From Ignavibacteria bacterium (GTDB lineage Bacteria > Bacteroidota > Ignavibacteria > Tepidaquicellales > Tepidaquicellaceae), in assembly GCA_019187405.1 (NCBI GenBank), contig JABAQZ010000007.1, positions 85,367-149,366 on the forward strand: DNA of 64,000 bases, read 5' to 3'. The position numbers and the translations under genes were made by a program. Under the pieces are notes generated by a model. The model was not told the origin of the DNA. It searched no databases and was given only the letters and a program-made list of their open reading frames with translations. This document shows positions 1 through 8,986 of the stretch, piece after piece (positions within the stretch are counted from its first letter, which is position 1; every line of letters starts with the position of its first letter).

Positions 1-33
1 AGAGACAAAGTTAAAGTTGGTAATATATTTTAG
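1..33 (+). CDS. possible 3' end of an upstream gene (partial)
   Basis: The first ten codons in frame 1 read RDKVKVGNIF and end in TAG. cysN lies just downstream and cysD normally precedes cysN, so this could be the CysD C-terminus. Ten residues cannot identify it, and the resemblance to CysD tails is weak. It may equally be chance open frame. Confidence 0.2.
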   Translation, partial: RDKVKVGNIF

Positions 34-66
34 TAAATATAAATATGAAATAGATAAAAATATTAT

Positions 67-411
67 ATGAAAGAGGTTATTATAAAGAAAAAATCTTTTG
101 ACTTTGCAGTTAGAATGGTTAAGTTGAGTATATTTTTAAGAGAAAAAAAGAAAGAGTATGTTATTTCAAAACAGGTTTTAAGATCAGGAACTTCAATCGG
201 AGCAAATATAGAAGAAGCATCAGGTGGTGTTTCGAAAGCAGATTTTAGAAATAAATTATCATTAGCATATAAAGAGGCGCGTGAAACTCATTATTGGTTA
301 AGACTACTCGCAGCAACGAGTTATATAGATAAGAGATTATACAATTCCATTGAAAATGATTGCACAGAAATCTTAAAAATATTATATACCATTATAAAAA
401 AAACCAAATAA
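67..411 (+). CDS. four-helix bundle protein (23S rRNA intervening-sequence type)
   Basis: A 114-residue, Lys- and Glu-rich, all-helical protein. It matches the small four-helix-bundle family first found in intervening sequences of 23S rRNA genes: an N-terminal basic segment, then SIGANIEEASGG and a C-terminal helix beginning AYKEARET. That family is common as stand-alone genes in Bacteroidota and related phyla, often inside or beside polysaccharide loci. Its biochemical role is not established. Start is ATG at 67 with no visible Shine-Dalgarno. It sits directly upstream of a heptanucleotide array and cysN, where cysD would be expected, so it may have inserted between the two. Family assignment is confident; function is unknown. 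Confidence 0.85.
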   Translation: MKEVIIKKKSFDFAVRMVKLSIFLREKKKEYVISKQVLRSGTSIGANIEEASGGVSKADFRNKLSLAYKEARETHYWLRLLAATSYIDKRLYNSIENDCTEILKILYTIIKKTK

Positions 412-430
412 TTCGAAAACTGCTTGCATT

Positions 431-563
431 AACAATTAACTATTAACTATTAACTACTAACTACTAACTACTAACTATTAACTATTAACTATTAACTACT
501 AACTACTAACTATTAACTATTAACTATTAACTATTAACTACTAACTACTAACTATTAACTATA
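431..563 (+). repeat. heptanucleotide tandem array, 19 units
   Basis: Nineteen consecutive 7-bp units with no phase slip. The main variants are AACTATT and AACTACT, the first unit is AACAATT and the last is AACTATA. The variants alternate in blocks, from unit 2 on: TT CCC TTT CC TTTT CC T (T = AACTATT, C = AACTACT). Each unit junction contains TAA, and because 7 is not a multiple of 3 the array stops all three forward frames within 21 bp. It ends 3 bp before the cysN start codon, so it fills the place where a leader and ribosome-binding site would be. Confidence 0.95.
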
Positions 564-566
564 TAA

Positions 567-1826
567 GTGATCAATTTTAAAAATAACGAATTACTGCGAT
601 TTACAACTGCCGGTAGTGTGGATGACGGAAAGAGCACGCTTATCGGAAGGCTTTTGTATGATTCAAAATCGATATTCGAAGATCAGCTTGAAGCAGTAAA
701 GAAATCGAGTGAATATAAAGGACTTGATTACGTAGATTTATCACTGTTGACTGACGGATTGAAAGCAGAGAGAGAACAGAGTATTACAATTGACGTAGCT
801 TACAGATATTTTTCAACCCCTAAAAGAAAATTTATCATAGCTGATACTCCCGGACATATTCAATATACAAGAAACATGGTTACCGGAGCTTCGACGGCAA
901 ACCTTGCGGTAATTCTTGTTGATGCAAGACATGGAGTTGTAGAGCAGACCTGCAGACATTCGCTTATTGCATCCCTGTTAAAAATCAATCACATCGTTTT
1001 GTGTATCAACAAAATGGATCTTGTAAATTATGATAAGGAAGTTTATGAAAAAATTGTGAGTGATTTTAAATCATTTGCATCAAAGCTTGAAGTTAAAGAT
1101 ATTAATTTCATACCGATAAGTGCATTGCTCGGAGATAATGTAGTGGACAGATCGGAAAATATGGAATGGTATGAAGGTTCAACCCTGCTCTATCTTCTTG
1201 AGAATGTTCACATTGCAAGCGACAACAATCACATTGACTGCAGGTTTCCGGTTCAGTATGTCATCAGACCGCAGTCTGATCTGAATCATGATTACAGAGG
1301 ATATGCCGGAAGAATTGCAGGAGGGATTTTCAAACCGGGTGATGAAGTAATGGTTTTGCCTTCGGGATTTTCCTCAAAGATAAAATCCATAGACACCTAC
1401 GACGGTCCTGTTGAGGAAGCCTTTGCTCCAATGTCCGTAACAATTACTCTTGAAGATGACCTTGACATAAGCAGAGGAGACATGCTTGTAAGACCTCACA
1501 ATCAGCCTGAAGTTAGTCAGGATGTTGAAGTCATAATGTGCTGGCTGAATAATAATCCGCTTAATCCTTCATCAAAATATATTTTATCTCACACATCAAA
1601 AGACGTTAAAGCAATAATAAAAGAAATCAATTACAAGATTGACATAAATACATTGCACCGTATAGAAGATGATAAAAATATAAGAATGAATGATATTGCC
1701 AGAATGAAACTAAGGACAACACAGCCGTTGTTTTATGACAGTTACGGGAGGAATAGAAATACTGGAAGCTTAATTTTAATAGATGAAGCAACAAAAGTTA
1801 CTGTTGCTGCAGGTATGATAATTTAA
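567..1826 (+). CDS. cysN: sulfate adenylyltransferase subunit 1 (GTPase subunit)
   Basis: GTPase subunit of ATP sulfurylase, which couples GTP hydrolysis to formation of adenosine 5'-phosphosulfate from ATP and sulfate. The protein is 419 residues, the length of plain CysN without a fused APS kinase. Visible motifs are the P-loop GSVDDGKST (residues 16-24), DGLKAEREQSITID (switch I), DTPGH (G3) and NKMD (G4), followed by EF-Tu-like beta-barrel domains. Start is GTG at 567, chosen because the family N-terminus LLRFTTAGSVDDGKST follows at once; no Shine-Dalgarno is seen. The partner CysD is not in the window and may lie upstream of base 1. The following sulfotransferase gene suggests the product feeds glycan sulfation as well as, or instead of, sulfur assimilation. 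Confidence 0.95.
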   Translation: MINFKNNELLRFTTAGSVDDGKSTLIGRLLYDSKSIFEDQLEAVKKSSEYKGLDYVDLSLLTDGLKAEREQSITIDVAYRYFSTPKRKFIIADTPGHIQYTRNMVTGASTANLAVILVDARHGVVEQTCRHSLIASLLKINHIVLCINKMDLVNYDKEVYEKIVSDFKSFASKLEVKDINFIPISALLGDNVVDRSENMEWYEGSTLLYLLENVHIASDNNHIDCRFPVQYVIRPQSDLNHDYRGYAGRIAGGIFKPGDEVMVLPSGFSSKIKSIDTYDGPVEEAFAPMSVTITLEDDLDISRGDMLVRPHNQPEVSQDVEVIMCWLNNNPLNPSSKYILSHTSKDVKAIIKEINYKIDINTLHRIEDDKNIRMNDIARMKLRTTQPLFYDSYGRNRNTGSLILIDEATKVTVAAGMII

Positions 1827-1840
1827 AACTTAAATGCCGA

Positions 1841-3403
1841 ATGCAAATTACAGATATTTATAATAAAGAAACTTCAAATAACGAGATAAATCAGAATCCG
1901 GTAAACGGATCAAATCCAAATTCAAAAAAAGAATATAGAACTTCAGAAATACCTTCCGATTTAAATGATTTTTTCTTTTCAAGAAAAAGACATTTGCAGT
2001 TTTTTTCAAATAACTTTTATGAATTTGAATTATTTGGAAACAGAAATGAAGAGTTTGATAATTCGGTAAAAAAATATCAAACTCAGCTTACATATTTTTA
2101 TATGAAAAAATACATGAATAAAGATGCAAAGATACTGTATATCGGAGACAATAAGGATAAATATTTTAGAACTCTTGTAAATAATACTGAATATGAGTAT
2201 TGGTTTATTGAAGATCCTCGCTTGCTGTCTGAAATAAAAGATACATCTGCTTTCAATATTGAAAAGTTGAACAATAGACAACTAAAACGAGCTTCTTACT
2301 ATGGATTTTTTGATATGATAATTACAATTTCCGGTATAGATAAATTGAATTTAGATGAATATGAACATGAAAGAAGAGATTTAAATATAAATCTTTTCAG
2401 ATTATTGAAGCCGGGTGGTATATTAAATTTGCAATTTTCGGGTACTTCTATAAATGGGAAACCAAAAATTAACAATTTGTTTTTTTCATTTTTTAAAGAT
2501 TACTTTAGATATATTAATTCGGTTTATTATTATCGCAATCCCATAAATGAAATAAAAAATGAGAATTCTCTTTTATTTGAAGAGAATAAAAATGATAATA
2601 CAAGCAGTAAGAAGTATTTTGCAAAAGAGGATAAACAAACATTTAAGTTCTCGTTTAATATTTTACAAAAAAAAGAATTCCCTCTTATCTCAAAACATAC
2701 TATTACGAATAATGCTAATTTCAGATTGAAGCGCCCTACATATTTTTTTCATCATTTGATTAAATGCGGTGGATCTTCTCTTGGAGCTATTTTAACAAAA
2801 TGGTTTAATTTCGAAAATGACCTTTACGATAAAATCGGTGGTAAACTTGGGTTTGATTATGGTGGAAATCTGAATAATTTTCTTAAATATAAATTCAATA
2901 TTGAAAATCTTTCTAGCGACTGCTGTATAAGAGGTCATTTTCAACATAAAGATATTTTTATTGACCAGAGATACCCCGAAATATTCAATAGAAAAAATGA
3001 ATACAGAGTTTTTACATTTGTTAGAGATCCTTATAAAGTTTTACTTTCACTATATTATTTCGGCAGAAAAAGGGAGTATGATTATAAAGATATTTCGCTT
3101 GAAACATTTTTTAAATCTACAAGAAACTTTTTATCATATTTGTTAAACTGTAATGAAGATAATTATAAAGAAATTCTTGACAGATATTATTTCATTGGTA
3201 TTGTTGACAATATGCAGGAATCTATTGACAAGCTGGCAGACAGAATTGGAAATAGAAGAATTAAAGTCCCGTTATACAACACAACTAAAAAAGATACACA
3301 GTTAGAAAAAATTACTCCGGAATTTAAAAAATTTATAAAAGAATATAATTCCCTGGATTATAAAATTTATAATTACAGTATCGAAAAATTTAACAAGTTC
3401 TGA
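1841..3403 (+). CDS. methyltransferase-like / sulfotransferase fusion protein
   Basis: A 520-residue two-part cytoplasmic protein. Residues about 60-230 look like a degenerate class I SAM methyltransferase: LYIGDNKD near 99 in the motif I position, FFDMIITISGIDKL near 157, LLKPGGIL near 188. Residues about 295-520 form a sulfotransferase of the Sulfotransfer_2 type: the PAPS 5'-phosphosulfate loop HHLIKCGGSSLGA near 303 and the 3'-phosphate motif FTFVRDPYKVLLS near 392. It starts 14 bp after cysN, so the two are probably cotranscribed, linking sulfate activation with a sulfate acceptor step. Whether the N-terminal half is catalytic is doubtful because the glycine-rich motif is poor. Sulfotransferase identity is fairly sure; the substrate is unknown, with a surface glycan inferred from the neighbours. 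Confidence 0.75.
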   Translation: MQITDIYNKETSNNEINQNPVNGSNPNSKKEYRTSEIPSDLNDFFFSRKRHLQFFSNNFYEFELFGNRNEEFDNSVKKYQTQLTYFYMKKYMNKDAKILYIGDNKDKYFRTLVNNTEYEYWFIEDPRLLSEIKDTSAFNIEKLNNRQLKRASYYGFFDMIITISGIDKLNLDEYEHERRDLNINLFRLLKPGGILNLQFSGTSINGKPKINNLFFSFFKDYFRYINSVYYYRNPINEIKNENSLLFEENKNDNTSSKKYFAKEDKQTFKFSFNILQKKEFPLISKHTITNNANFRLKRPTYFFHHLIKCGGSSLGAILTKWFNFENDLYDKIGGKLGFDYGGNLNNFLKYKFNIENLSSDCCIRGHFQHKDIFIDQRYPEIFNRKNEYRVFTFVRDPYKVLLSLYYFGRKREYDYKDISLETFFKSTRNFLSYLLNCNEDNYKEILDRYYFIGIVDNMQESIDKLADRIGNRRIKVPLYNTTKKDTQLEKITPEFKKFIKEYNSLDYKIYNYSIEKFNKF

Positions 3404-3494
3404 TCCCAAACATAACAATGTCTGATTATCTAAATAATCAAATTTTCTTTTCACCCAGTTACTTGTATTCCAAATTCAGTAAAGTATAAATTCA

Positions 3495-4286
3495 ATGATT
3501 AGAAAAGTATTTTCACAAGCTGAAAGAAAATTCAAGAAATTGAAAAAAGCAATAAGTAAAAATAAGGATGATAAGAGAAATGTAAAAAATTCTGGGAATA
3601 CCGCAATTACTGGAGATATTAATTCATTTTTCAAATACCTTCATGAAAGAGGATTCAGACCGCGTATTTTACTTGATGTTGGAGCTCATTCAGCTTCATG
3701 GTCAAGAATGTTCAAAAAAATATTTCCTGACATCAAAGCCATTCTCATCGAACCTCTGTCTGAAATGGAAGAACATCTTAAAAAATTTCAAACTGAATTT
3801 CCCGAAACAAAATATTATCTAGCTTGCGCAGGATCTGAAGCCGGTATTAAATATCTAACTACCAAGACCTCTCTTGAAGGAGCTACGCTTTTATTAAATA
3901 AAAATGAAAGATTGCTTTCTGAAAATAGTCAGAGGGAAGTAAAAGTGATTACGATTGATTCGCTGCTTGATGAAGGCGAATTTGAAATTCCTGATTTTGT
4001 AAAACTTGACGTTCAGGGATTTGAACTTGAAGTGTTAAAAGGCGCCGAAAAATTGTTCGGCAAGACTGAAGCTTTCATTCTCGAAGTTTCCTTTTATGAA
4101 TATATGAAAGGAATGCCTGTCTTTTTTGATATCGTAAAGTTTATGTATGACAAAGGTTACGAGGTTTATGATTTCCCGGGATTTTTGAGAAGACCTTACG
4201 ACAATGCCCTTGGACAAGCCGATGTCTGCTTTGCCAAAAAGAATGGTATTTTGAGATCTTCCAATTCTTGGTTTAAGTCAACTTAA
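3495..4286 (+). CDS. FkbM-family methyltransferase
   Basis: A 263-residue SAM-dependent methyltransferase of the FkbM family. A basic N-terminal stretch (residues 1-35) precedes the Rossmann domain. Motif I is LLDVGAHSASW near residue 58, with the ribose-binding acid in ILIEP after it. The family hallmark DFVKLDVQGFELEVLKGAE is near 162, and AFILEVSFYEYMKGMP follows. FkbM proteins O-methylate polyketides and, more often in glycan clusters, sugar hydroxyls. It lies 91 bp after the sulfotransferase on the same strand and ends 5 bp from the convergent beta-helix gene. Methylation of the locus's glycan is inferred. Confidence 0.85.
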   Translation: MIRKVFSQAERKFKKLKKAISKNKDDKRNVKNSGNTAITGDINSFFKYLHERGFRPRILLDVGAHSASWSRMFKKIFPDIKAILIEPLSEMEEHLKKFQTEFPETKYYLACAGSEAGIKYLTTKTSLEGATLLLNKNERLLSENSQREVKVITIDSLLDEGEFEIPDFVKLDVQGFELEVLKGAEKLFGKTEAFILEVSFYEYMKGMPVFFDIVKFMYDKGYEVYDFPGFLRRPYDNALGQADVCFAKKNGILRSSNSWFKST

Positions 4287-4291
4287 CAATT

Positions 4292-6583
4292 TTATCTCGA
4301 AGATCCTGTAACTTTTACAGATTTTCCGACTTTTCCTGAGCTAATCTTAATGAAATTATAATAATTTTTTTCTTCTTCTGGATCAAACTTAACAAACAAA
4401 ACAGTAAATACTTTTCCGGATCCAGGTATTAAATTTACATTTTCGTAAAATGGTCCTTCTTCGTTTTTGCTGATTTTGAATCCTTCGGGTGCTGTAACGC
4501 TCACATATTCTTTTATATTTTCTCCAATAACTCCAAACCATAGTTTACCTTGAGTCGCTTCTCTTTTTATATTTCCGAAATAAAGCGGTCCGTTTATTAA
4601 ATATATTTCCGGTGAATCATCTGTATTTTTGTCGGCAAATAAAATTTCTGTTGACCAGGGAGGTAATTTCGTCGAACCAAAAAGAGAGTTTCCCGAAATA
4701 TCTTTAAAAGAAAATTCGGGTTCAAGCAAAACATTACTGCTGTCTTCGGTCATATTCATCAAAATTTTCGGATGCATAAAATTTTTACCTGTCAGAAAAA
4801 CAGAATTATTCTCCATTGCGGGATTAATTTCATTTTTCCACTGACTAAAACTTAAAAGATTTTTTTTACTCTTGTTTTCTATTATGAATAAATCTTCCGA
4901 ATTGGGATTAACAAAATAATTATTAAAAAATTTTCCGGGATGAAAGTTTGCATTACGTGTAATAAGCTGAATAAAATATTGATATTCATTCCGACCAAGA
5001 AATATATTATCGTTTATATTATTATTTTTCATTTCGTCCGCTCCTTGATAAAAATTTAATCCTACTGCGTTCCCGAAACAAAAATTGTCATAAATCCGAT
5101 TTGCCGAACATCCATTGTTAAGGTTTATTCCGCTTAGTCCGCATCCGGTAATGGTATTTCCGTAAACTTTTAAATTGTTTGTTTTATCATCAAGATAAAT
5201 TCCGGATGCAGCTACATGATTGTATGTTTTGTTAGTTCCTTCAAGATTTCCCGGTGAATTGAAAATGAAATTGTATCTCCATGTTGAATAAGAAGAATTA
5301 TCTCCATAACACTTTATTGCGCTGCCGTCATTCAGTAAAAGCATCGAATTAAAAAGAATGTTTTTTTCAAGAACGTTATTATTCCCAATCGAATTTATTC
5401 CGTCATGTCCAGTATTGACAAGCAAATTTTTAAACAAGTGATTCGAGTCGCTATTCAAAATTACTATTCCCGACATCCCGAATGCATCTCCGGTAGTTCC
5501 ATATCCTGCAACCATTCCGGTATTTGTAAAGATGTTATTTGAAATAATTGTCTTAAAAGATTCCAAAATGTAAATTGCTTTTCCGTTAATTCCGTAAAAC
5601 CTGCAATTATTTATTTTACAGTTTCTCGTGATGTTTGAAAAATTTATCCCAATCTGAAATTGTCCGATAAATCTGCAATTGCTTATTTGTATATTATCTT
5701 TTAAACCGGTAAACCAAATCCCATTTTCAAACTGAAATTTTATATCAATGTCTTTGATTACAAGATTATTCAAATTAAGCTTTGAAAAAATGGCATAATC
5801 ATATATGCATGCCTCTGCAATCACTTTATTAATATCCTGATTCGGCTCGGGTTTAAAATATAAAATACCTTTTCCTTTTTCTGTTTTTTTGAAAAACCAT
5901 TCTCCTGCCGTATCAAGAATGCTTAATTTATTATCGAGATAATAACCCCAGCCCGTCTGTAAAGGAAATACAGTTTTATCCGAAAATACAAAAGTACCTT
6001 TGGAAAAATTTTTTATTGTAGAATATTCGTAAGCCCAGTTAATGCTTCTTACTCTTACAGTAGATCCATTCCAGTAACCGTCTTGCTGATTAAGACTTTT
6101 ATCCGTAAAGCCTCGATGGGGATCAGGTAATGTTTTTGATATTGTTAACATACCTGTATTCGGATATCTAGCAATTGTCATTTGCTTCCCGTTTACAAAT
6201 AAATTCTTTACTTCAAAATTCACTTCCGCTTTGTAAATATTGTCTTTGTACAAAGTCCAGCCCTCAATCGGAATTGCCGCACTTATCACAGGATTATTTC
6301 CTTTGCCGTATGCGCCGATGGTTAAAGGAAATCTTTCATTTCCCGATGAAGTAAGATTAATCTGTCCCGTAAAATATCCGCCTCTTTCAAAATATACTGC
6401 GTCACCCGGCTTCAGATTGGGCATGAAGGAATTCAGTTTTTCGATTGAACGCCAGGGATAAACGGGAGAAAGTCCTTCATTTCGGTCATTGCCAGAATTA
6501 GATATGTAATAATTTTCAGCTCTGACAATTCCATAATTCAGGAAAAAAATCAAATGAAATAAAAATATAATGAAGAGATACAA
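4292..6583 (-). CDS. secreted right-handed parallel beta-helix protein
   Basis: A 763-residue exported protein. Residues 1-22 form a hydrophobic signal peptide ending near VRAEN. The mature N-terminus has the motif YYISNSGNDRNEGLSP and then PWRSIEKLN, as in pectate-lyase-like beta-helix proteins. Residues about 260-560 contain many PbH1-type rungs rich in Asn and Ile (ISNNIFTNTG, IYDNFCFGN). The last 100 residues form an Ig-like domain (VTAPEGFKIS, then VKFDPEEEKNYYNF) of the kind found on exported proteins in this phylum. There is no obvious T9SS tail. Such folds belong to polysaccharide lyases and epimerases, but I see no diagnostic catalytic motif. It is the only minus-strand gene in the glycan island. 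Confidence 0.8.
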   Translation of the reverse strand: MYLFIIFLFHLIFFLNYGIVRAENYYISNSGNDRNEGLSPVYPWRSIEKLNSFMPNLKPGDAVYFERGGYFTGQINLTSSGNERFPLTIGAYGKGNNPVISAAIPIEGWTLYKDNIYKAEVNFEVKNLFVNGKQMTIARYPNTGMLTISKTLPDPHRGFTDKSLNQQDGYWNGSTVRVRSINWAYEYSTIKNFSKGTFVFSDKTVFPLQTGWGYYLDNKLSILDTAGEWFFKKTEKGKGILYFKPEPNQDINKVIAEACIYDYAIFSKLNLNNLVIKDIDIKFQFENGIWFTGLKDNIQISNCRFIGQFQIGINFSNITRNCKINNCRFYGINGKAIYILESFKTIISNNIFTNTGMVAGYGTTGDAFGMSGIVILNSDSNHLFKNLLVNTGHDGINSIGNNNVLEKNILFNSMLLLNDGSAIKCYGDNSSYSTWRYNFIFNSPGNLEGTNKTYNHVAASGIYLDDKTNNLKVYGNTITGCGLSGINLNNGCSANRIYDNFCFGNAVGLNFYQGADEMKNNNINDNIFLGRNEYQYFIQLITRNANFHPGKFFNNYFVNPNSEDLFIIENKSKKNLLSFSQWKNEINPAMENNSVFLTGKNFMHPKILMNMTEDSSNVLLEPEFSFKDISGNSLFGSTKLPPWSTEILFADKNTDDSPEIYLINGPLYFGNIKREATQGKLWFGVIGENIKEYVSVTAPEGFKISKNEEGPFYENVNLIPGSGKVFTVLFVKFDPEEEKNYYNFIKISSGKVGKSVKVTGSSR

Positions 6584-6723
6584 TCCGCGTTCAGTAATAT
6601 TATGATACCACTTTAATATAATTTTTACAATAATAATTCCTATTTTTTATTTTAAATAATTTACATATTGACAATAAATATTTTCAGCTAATAAATTTTG
6701 CATTCATATTCTGCAGGTTATTA

Positions 6724-7428
6724 ATGAGTAAAAAAGTAGCCGTGATGCAGCCGTATTTTTTCCCGTATATTGGGTATTTTCAGTTGATCAATTCTGCAAA
6801 CGTTTTCGTTAATTTTGATGATGTGAATTTCATAAAAAAGGGCTGGATAAGCAGAAATTACATTCTCAATAAAGATAAACCGTTTTTGTTTTCCATTCCT
6901 TTGGAAAAACCAAGTCAAAACAGGTTGATCAGAGATTTAAGCATCAACAATGTATCGGATTGGAAAATAAAATTTTTAAAAACAGTAAGTCATTTTTATA
7001 AAAATGCCGTTTGCTTCAATGATGTTTATAAAGTAATCGATGATGTAATAAATTTTGAAAGTAATAATTTATCTGAATTTGTATTAAACAGCATCAAAAA
7101 AATTGCCGGGTTCTTAAACATTAAAGTAAAATTTATCGACAGCTCTTCAAAATATAATAACAGTGATCTTAAAAGAGAAAACAGGATTATCGATATTTGT
7201 AAAAAAGAAAAAGCCGGTGAATACATAAATCCCATTGGCGGAGTCGCTCTTTATTCGAAATCAGACTTTGAATCCTGCGGCATTAAACTAAGCTTTCTTA
7301 AATCAGGTAAAATCAGATATAAGCAGTTTAACGATAATTTCATTGACAATCTTTCGATAATAGATATCTTAATGTTTAATCCTAAAGAAAGAGTTTCGGA
7401 GTTGCTAAATAATTATAAAATAATTTAA
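6724..7428 (+). CDS. WbqC-family protein
   Basis: A 234-residue protein with the WbqC family N-terminus KKVAVMQPYFFPYIGYFQLI and the conserved downstream segment DDVNFIKKGWISRNYIL. Near the C-terminus is YINPIGGVALYSK. WbqC-like genes occur in O-antigen and exopolysaccharide clusters; their reaction is not firmly known. Start is ATG at 6724. It is the first gene of the second plus-strand run of the island. Confidence 0.88.
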   Translation: MSKKVAVMQPYFFPYIGYFQLINSANVFVNFDDVNFIKKGWISRNYILNKDKPFLFSIPLEKPSQNRLIRDLSINNVSDWKIKFLKTVSHFYKNAVCFNDVYKVIDDVINFESNNLSEFVLNSIKKIAGFLNIKVKFIDSSSKYNNSDLKRENRIIDICKKEKAGEYINPIGGVALYSKSDFESCGIKLSFLKSGKIRYKQFNDNFIDNLSIIDILMFNPKERVSELLNNYKII

Positions 7429-7499
7429 TCTGACATTAAAGCTTTATTGATTTAATAATGTGTTTACTTAATGTTTTCTTTTATAAAAGCAAAAAGGTA

Positions 7500-8001
7500 A
7501 ATGTATTTTCCCGGAAAAATTAAATATAAAAGTAGCATAATAGCTTTTGAATTTTTAAGTGAAAACAACGGGAAAACTTTCTGATTCATTTATCGGGTTT
7601 TACTTTTGTTGAAACTCCCGATGATTTTTATGAAAATATTTTTGAATAACTCGGAATGATACAACCGTTTTGCACGAGACTTGCGTTGTATAGATCAGGA
7701 TAATTTAAAAGAAGCTCTTAATACATCCAAAAGTTTTCATGAGTTGCCCGAAAACAGAATACTTATCTCAGGAATTGCTTTGAGTGTTTGTTTAAAATAT
7801 GTAAAGTTGTTTTTTTCATGATCATTGATTACTTCACGAAAGAAATGCTTACTTTACTAGCAAACCGGGCGGAAGAAATCTGGTCAAAGGAGCATTTACT
7901 TAAAAATCAACTGGTTAAAATTTGAAATAATAAATACAGTAAAATTTAGTTTGAACGATTTGATAGATATGACTTTTACAGAAATTTTTAATTATGCATA
8001 A
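7500..8001 (+). pseudogene. decayed ORF, original product not recognised
   Basis: No intact gene fills 7429-7993, but protein-like segments occur in shifting frames: NFLIHLSGFTFVETPDDFYE, then a run containing DNLKEALNTSKSFHELPENR followed by ILISGIALSVCLKYV, then KFEIINTVKFSLNDLIDMTF running to a stop at 7999-8001. That last stop overlaps the ATG of the next gene (TATGCATAA), as if a once-coupled upstream gene had been lost. Breaks at several points suggest frameshifts and stops rather than one sequencing error. I cannot name the family. Confidence 0.4.
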
Positions 8002-8977
8002 ATGTATTGATCTTTCTTCGGAAAATGAATGGGATGATGCATTAAAAGGAATTAGACATTCTATTTTCCATACCCGAGAATACTGCAAGGCAATTCAGCT
8101 TTCCGGAGAATCTAAAATATTTCTTTACTGTTTTGAAAAAGATGACGCAAAAATAATTTGTCCGTTAATTGAAAAGGAATATGTAGGTTATAAAGATATT
8201 TGTACGCCTTACGGATTTTCCGGATTTACGGGAAATAAAGATTTTCCCGATTTTCCGAAATACTGGGATGAGTTTTCACGTGGAAAAAAATATGTCTGCA
8301 GTTATATCAGCATTAACCCTTTGTTCCAAAATAATAGTTATTTTTCTGATAATGACGCATTCAGTAAAGCCAGTTTGTATTTTATTGATTTAAATGTTAG
8401 TCTTACCGAACTTTTTGAAAATCTTAATTCGAACAGAAAGAGACAGTTGAAGAATTATAAAAAAACAGAGGCATTCTTTACGTATGACAAAACAGAAATA
8501 ACGGAATTTTTAATTAAAAATTATTATGATTTTTTGAAAAGAATTAATGCATCGCAGGCAAATTATTTTAAAACGGAAACACTAAAACAAATATGCTCAT
8601 TGGAAAACACATTCGCCGTTGGTTACAAATCAGATGAAGAAATTATTTCCGTTTATATTTTTGGTTACACCAAATATTGTGCCGACTGTCTCTTTAATGT
8701 TTCGGTAGTCGAAGGAAGGCAATACACTCCTTTTTTATTATGGTGTGGAGTTAAATATTTCCGGACAAAGAAAATTCCGGTTATAAACCTTGGCGGCGGC
8801 AGTAACACTGGTGATAACATTGAACAGTCAAAAATAAGATACGGAGCGTATGGATTGCCTTTTGTAAATCTGAAACAGATTTATTTTCAGGATATTTATG
8901 AAAAACTCTGCATGGAAAAAAAAGTATCTTCTGATAAATCCGGATACTTTCCGGCTTACAGAAAAGTTATAACTTAA
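7994..8977 (+). CDS. FemAB-like / GNAT-type acyltransferase
   Basis: A 327-residue protein with the double-GNAT layout of FemAB-related proteins (Acetyltransf_6 type). The N-terminal half carries SIFHTREYCKAIQ and YKDICTPYGFSGF. The central segment LNSNRKRQLKNYKK is the basic stretch typical of this family. The C-terminal half has FAVGYKSDEEIISVYIFGYT, a GNAT-like beta-hairpin, and a GGGSNTGDN segment. Members transfer amino-acyl or acyl groups to peptidoglycan or to amino sugars of polysaccharides. Given the adjacent sugar N-methyltransferase-like gene and glycosyltransferases, acylation of a glycan amino sugar is a reasonable inference. Confidence 0.7.
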   Translation: MHKCIDLSSENEWDDALKGIRHSIFHTREYCKAIQLSGESKIFLYCFEKDDAKIICPLIEKEYVGYKDICTPYGFSGFTGNKDFPDFPKYWDEFSRGKKYVCSYISINPLFQNNSYFSDNDAFSKASLYFIDLNVSLTELFENLNSNRKRQLKNYKKTEAFFTYDKTEITEFLIKNYYDFLKRINASQANYFKTETLKQICSLENTFAVGYKSDEEIISVYIFGYTKYCADCLFNVSVVEGRQYTPFLLWCGVKYFRTKKIPVINLGGGSNTGDNIEQSKIRYGAYGLPFVNLKQIYFQDIYEKLCMEKKVSSDKSGYFPAYRKVIT

Positions 8978-8986
8978 TGAAAAATA

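Noticed and set aside
431..563. Possible CRISPR array
   Set aside because: Units are 7 bp with no spacers and no cas genes nearby; it is a simple tandem repeat.
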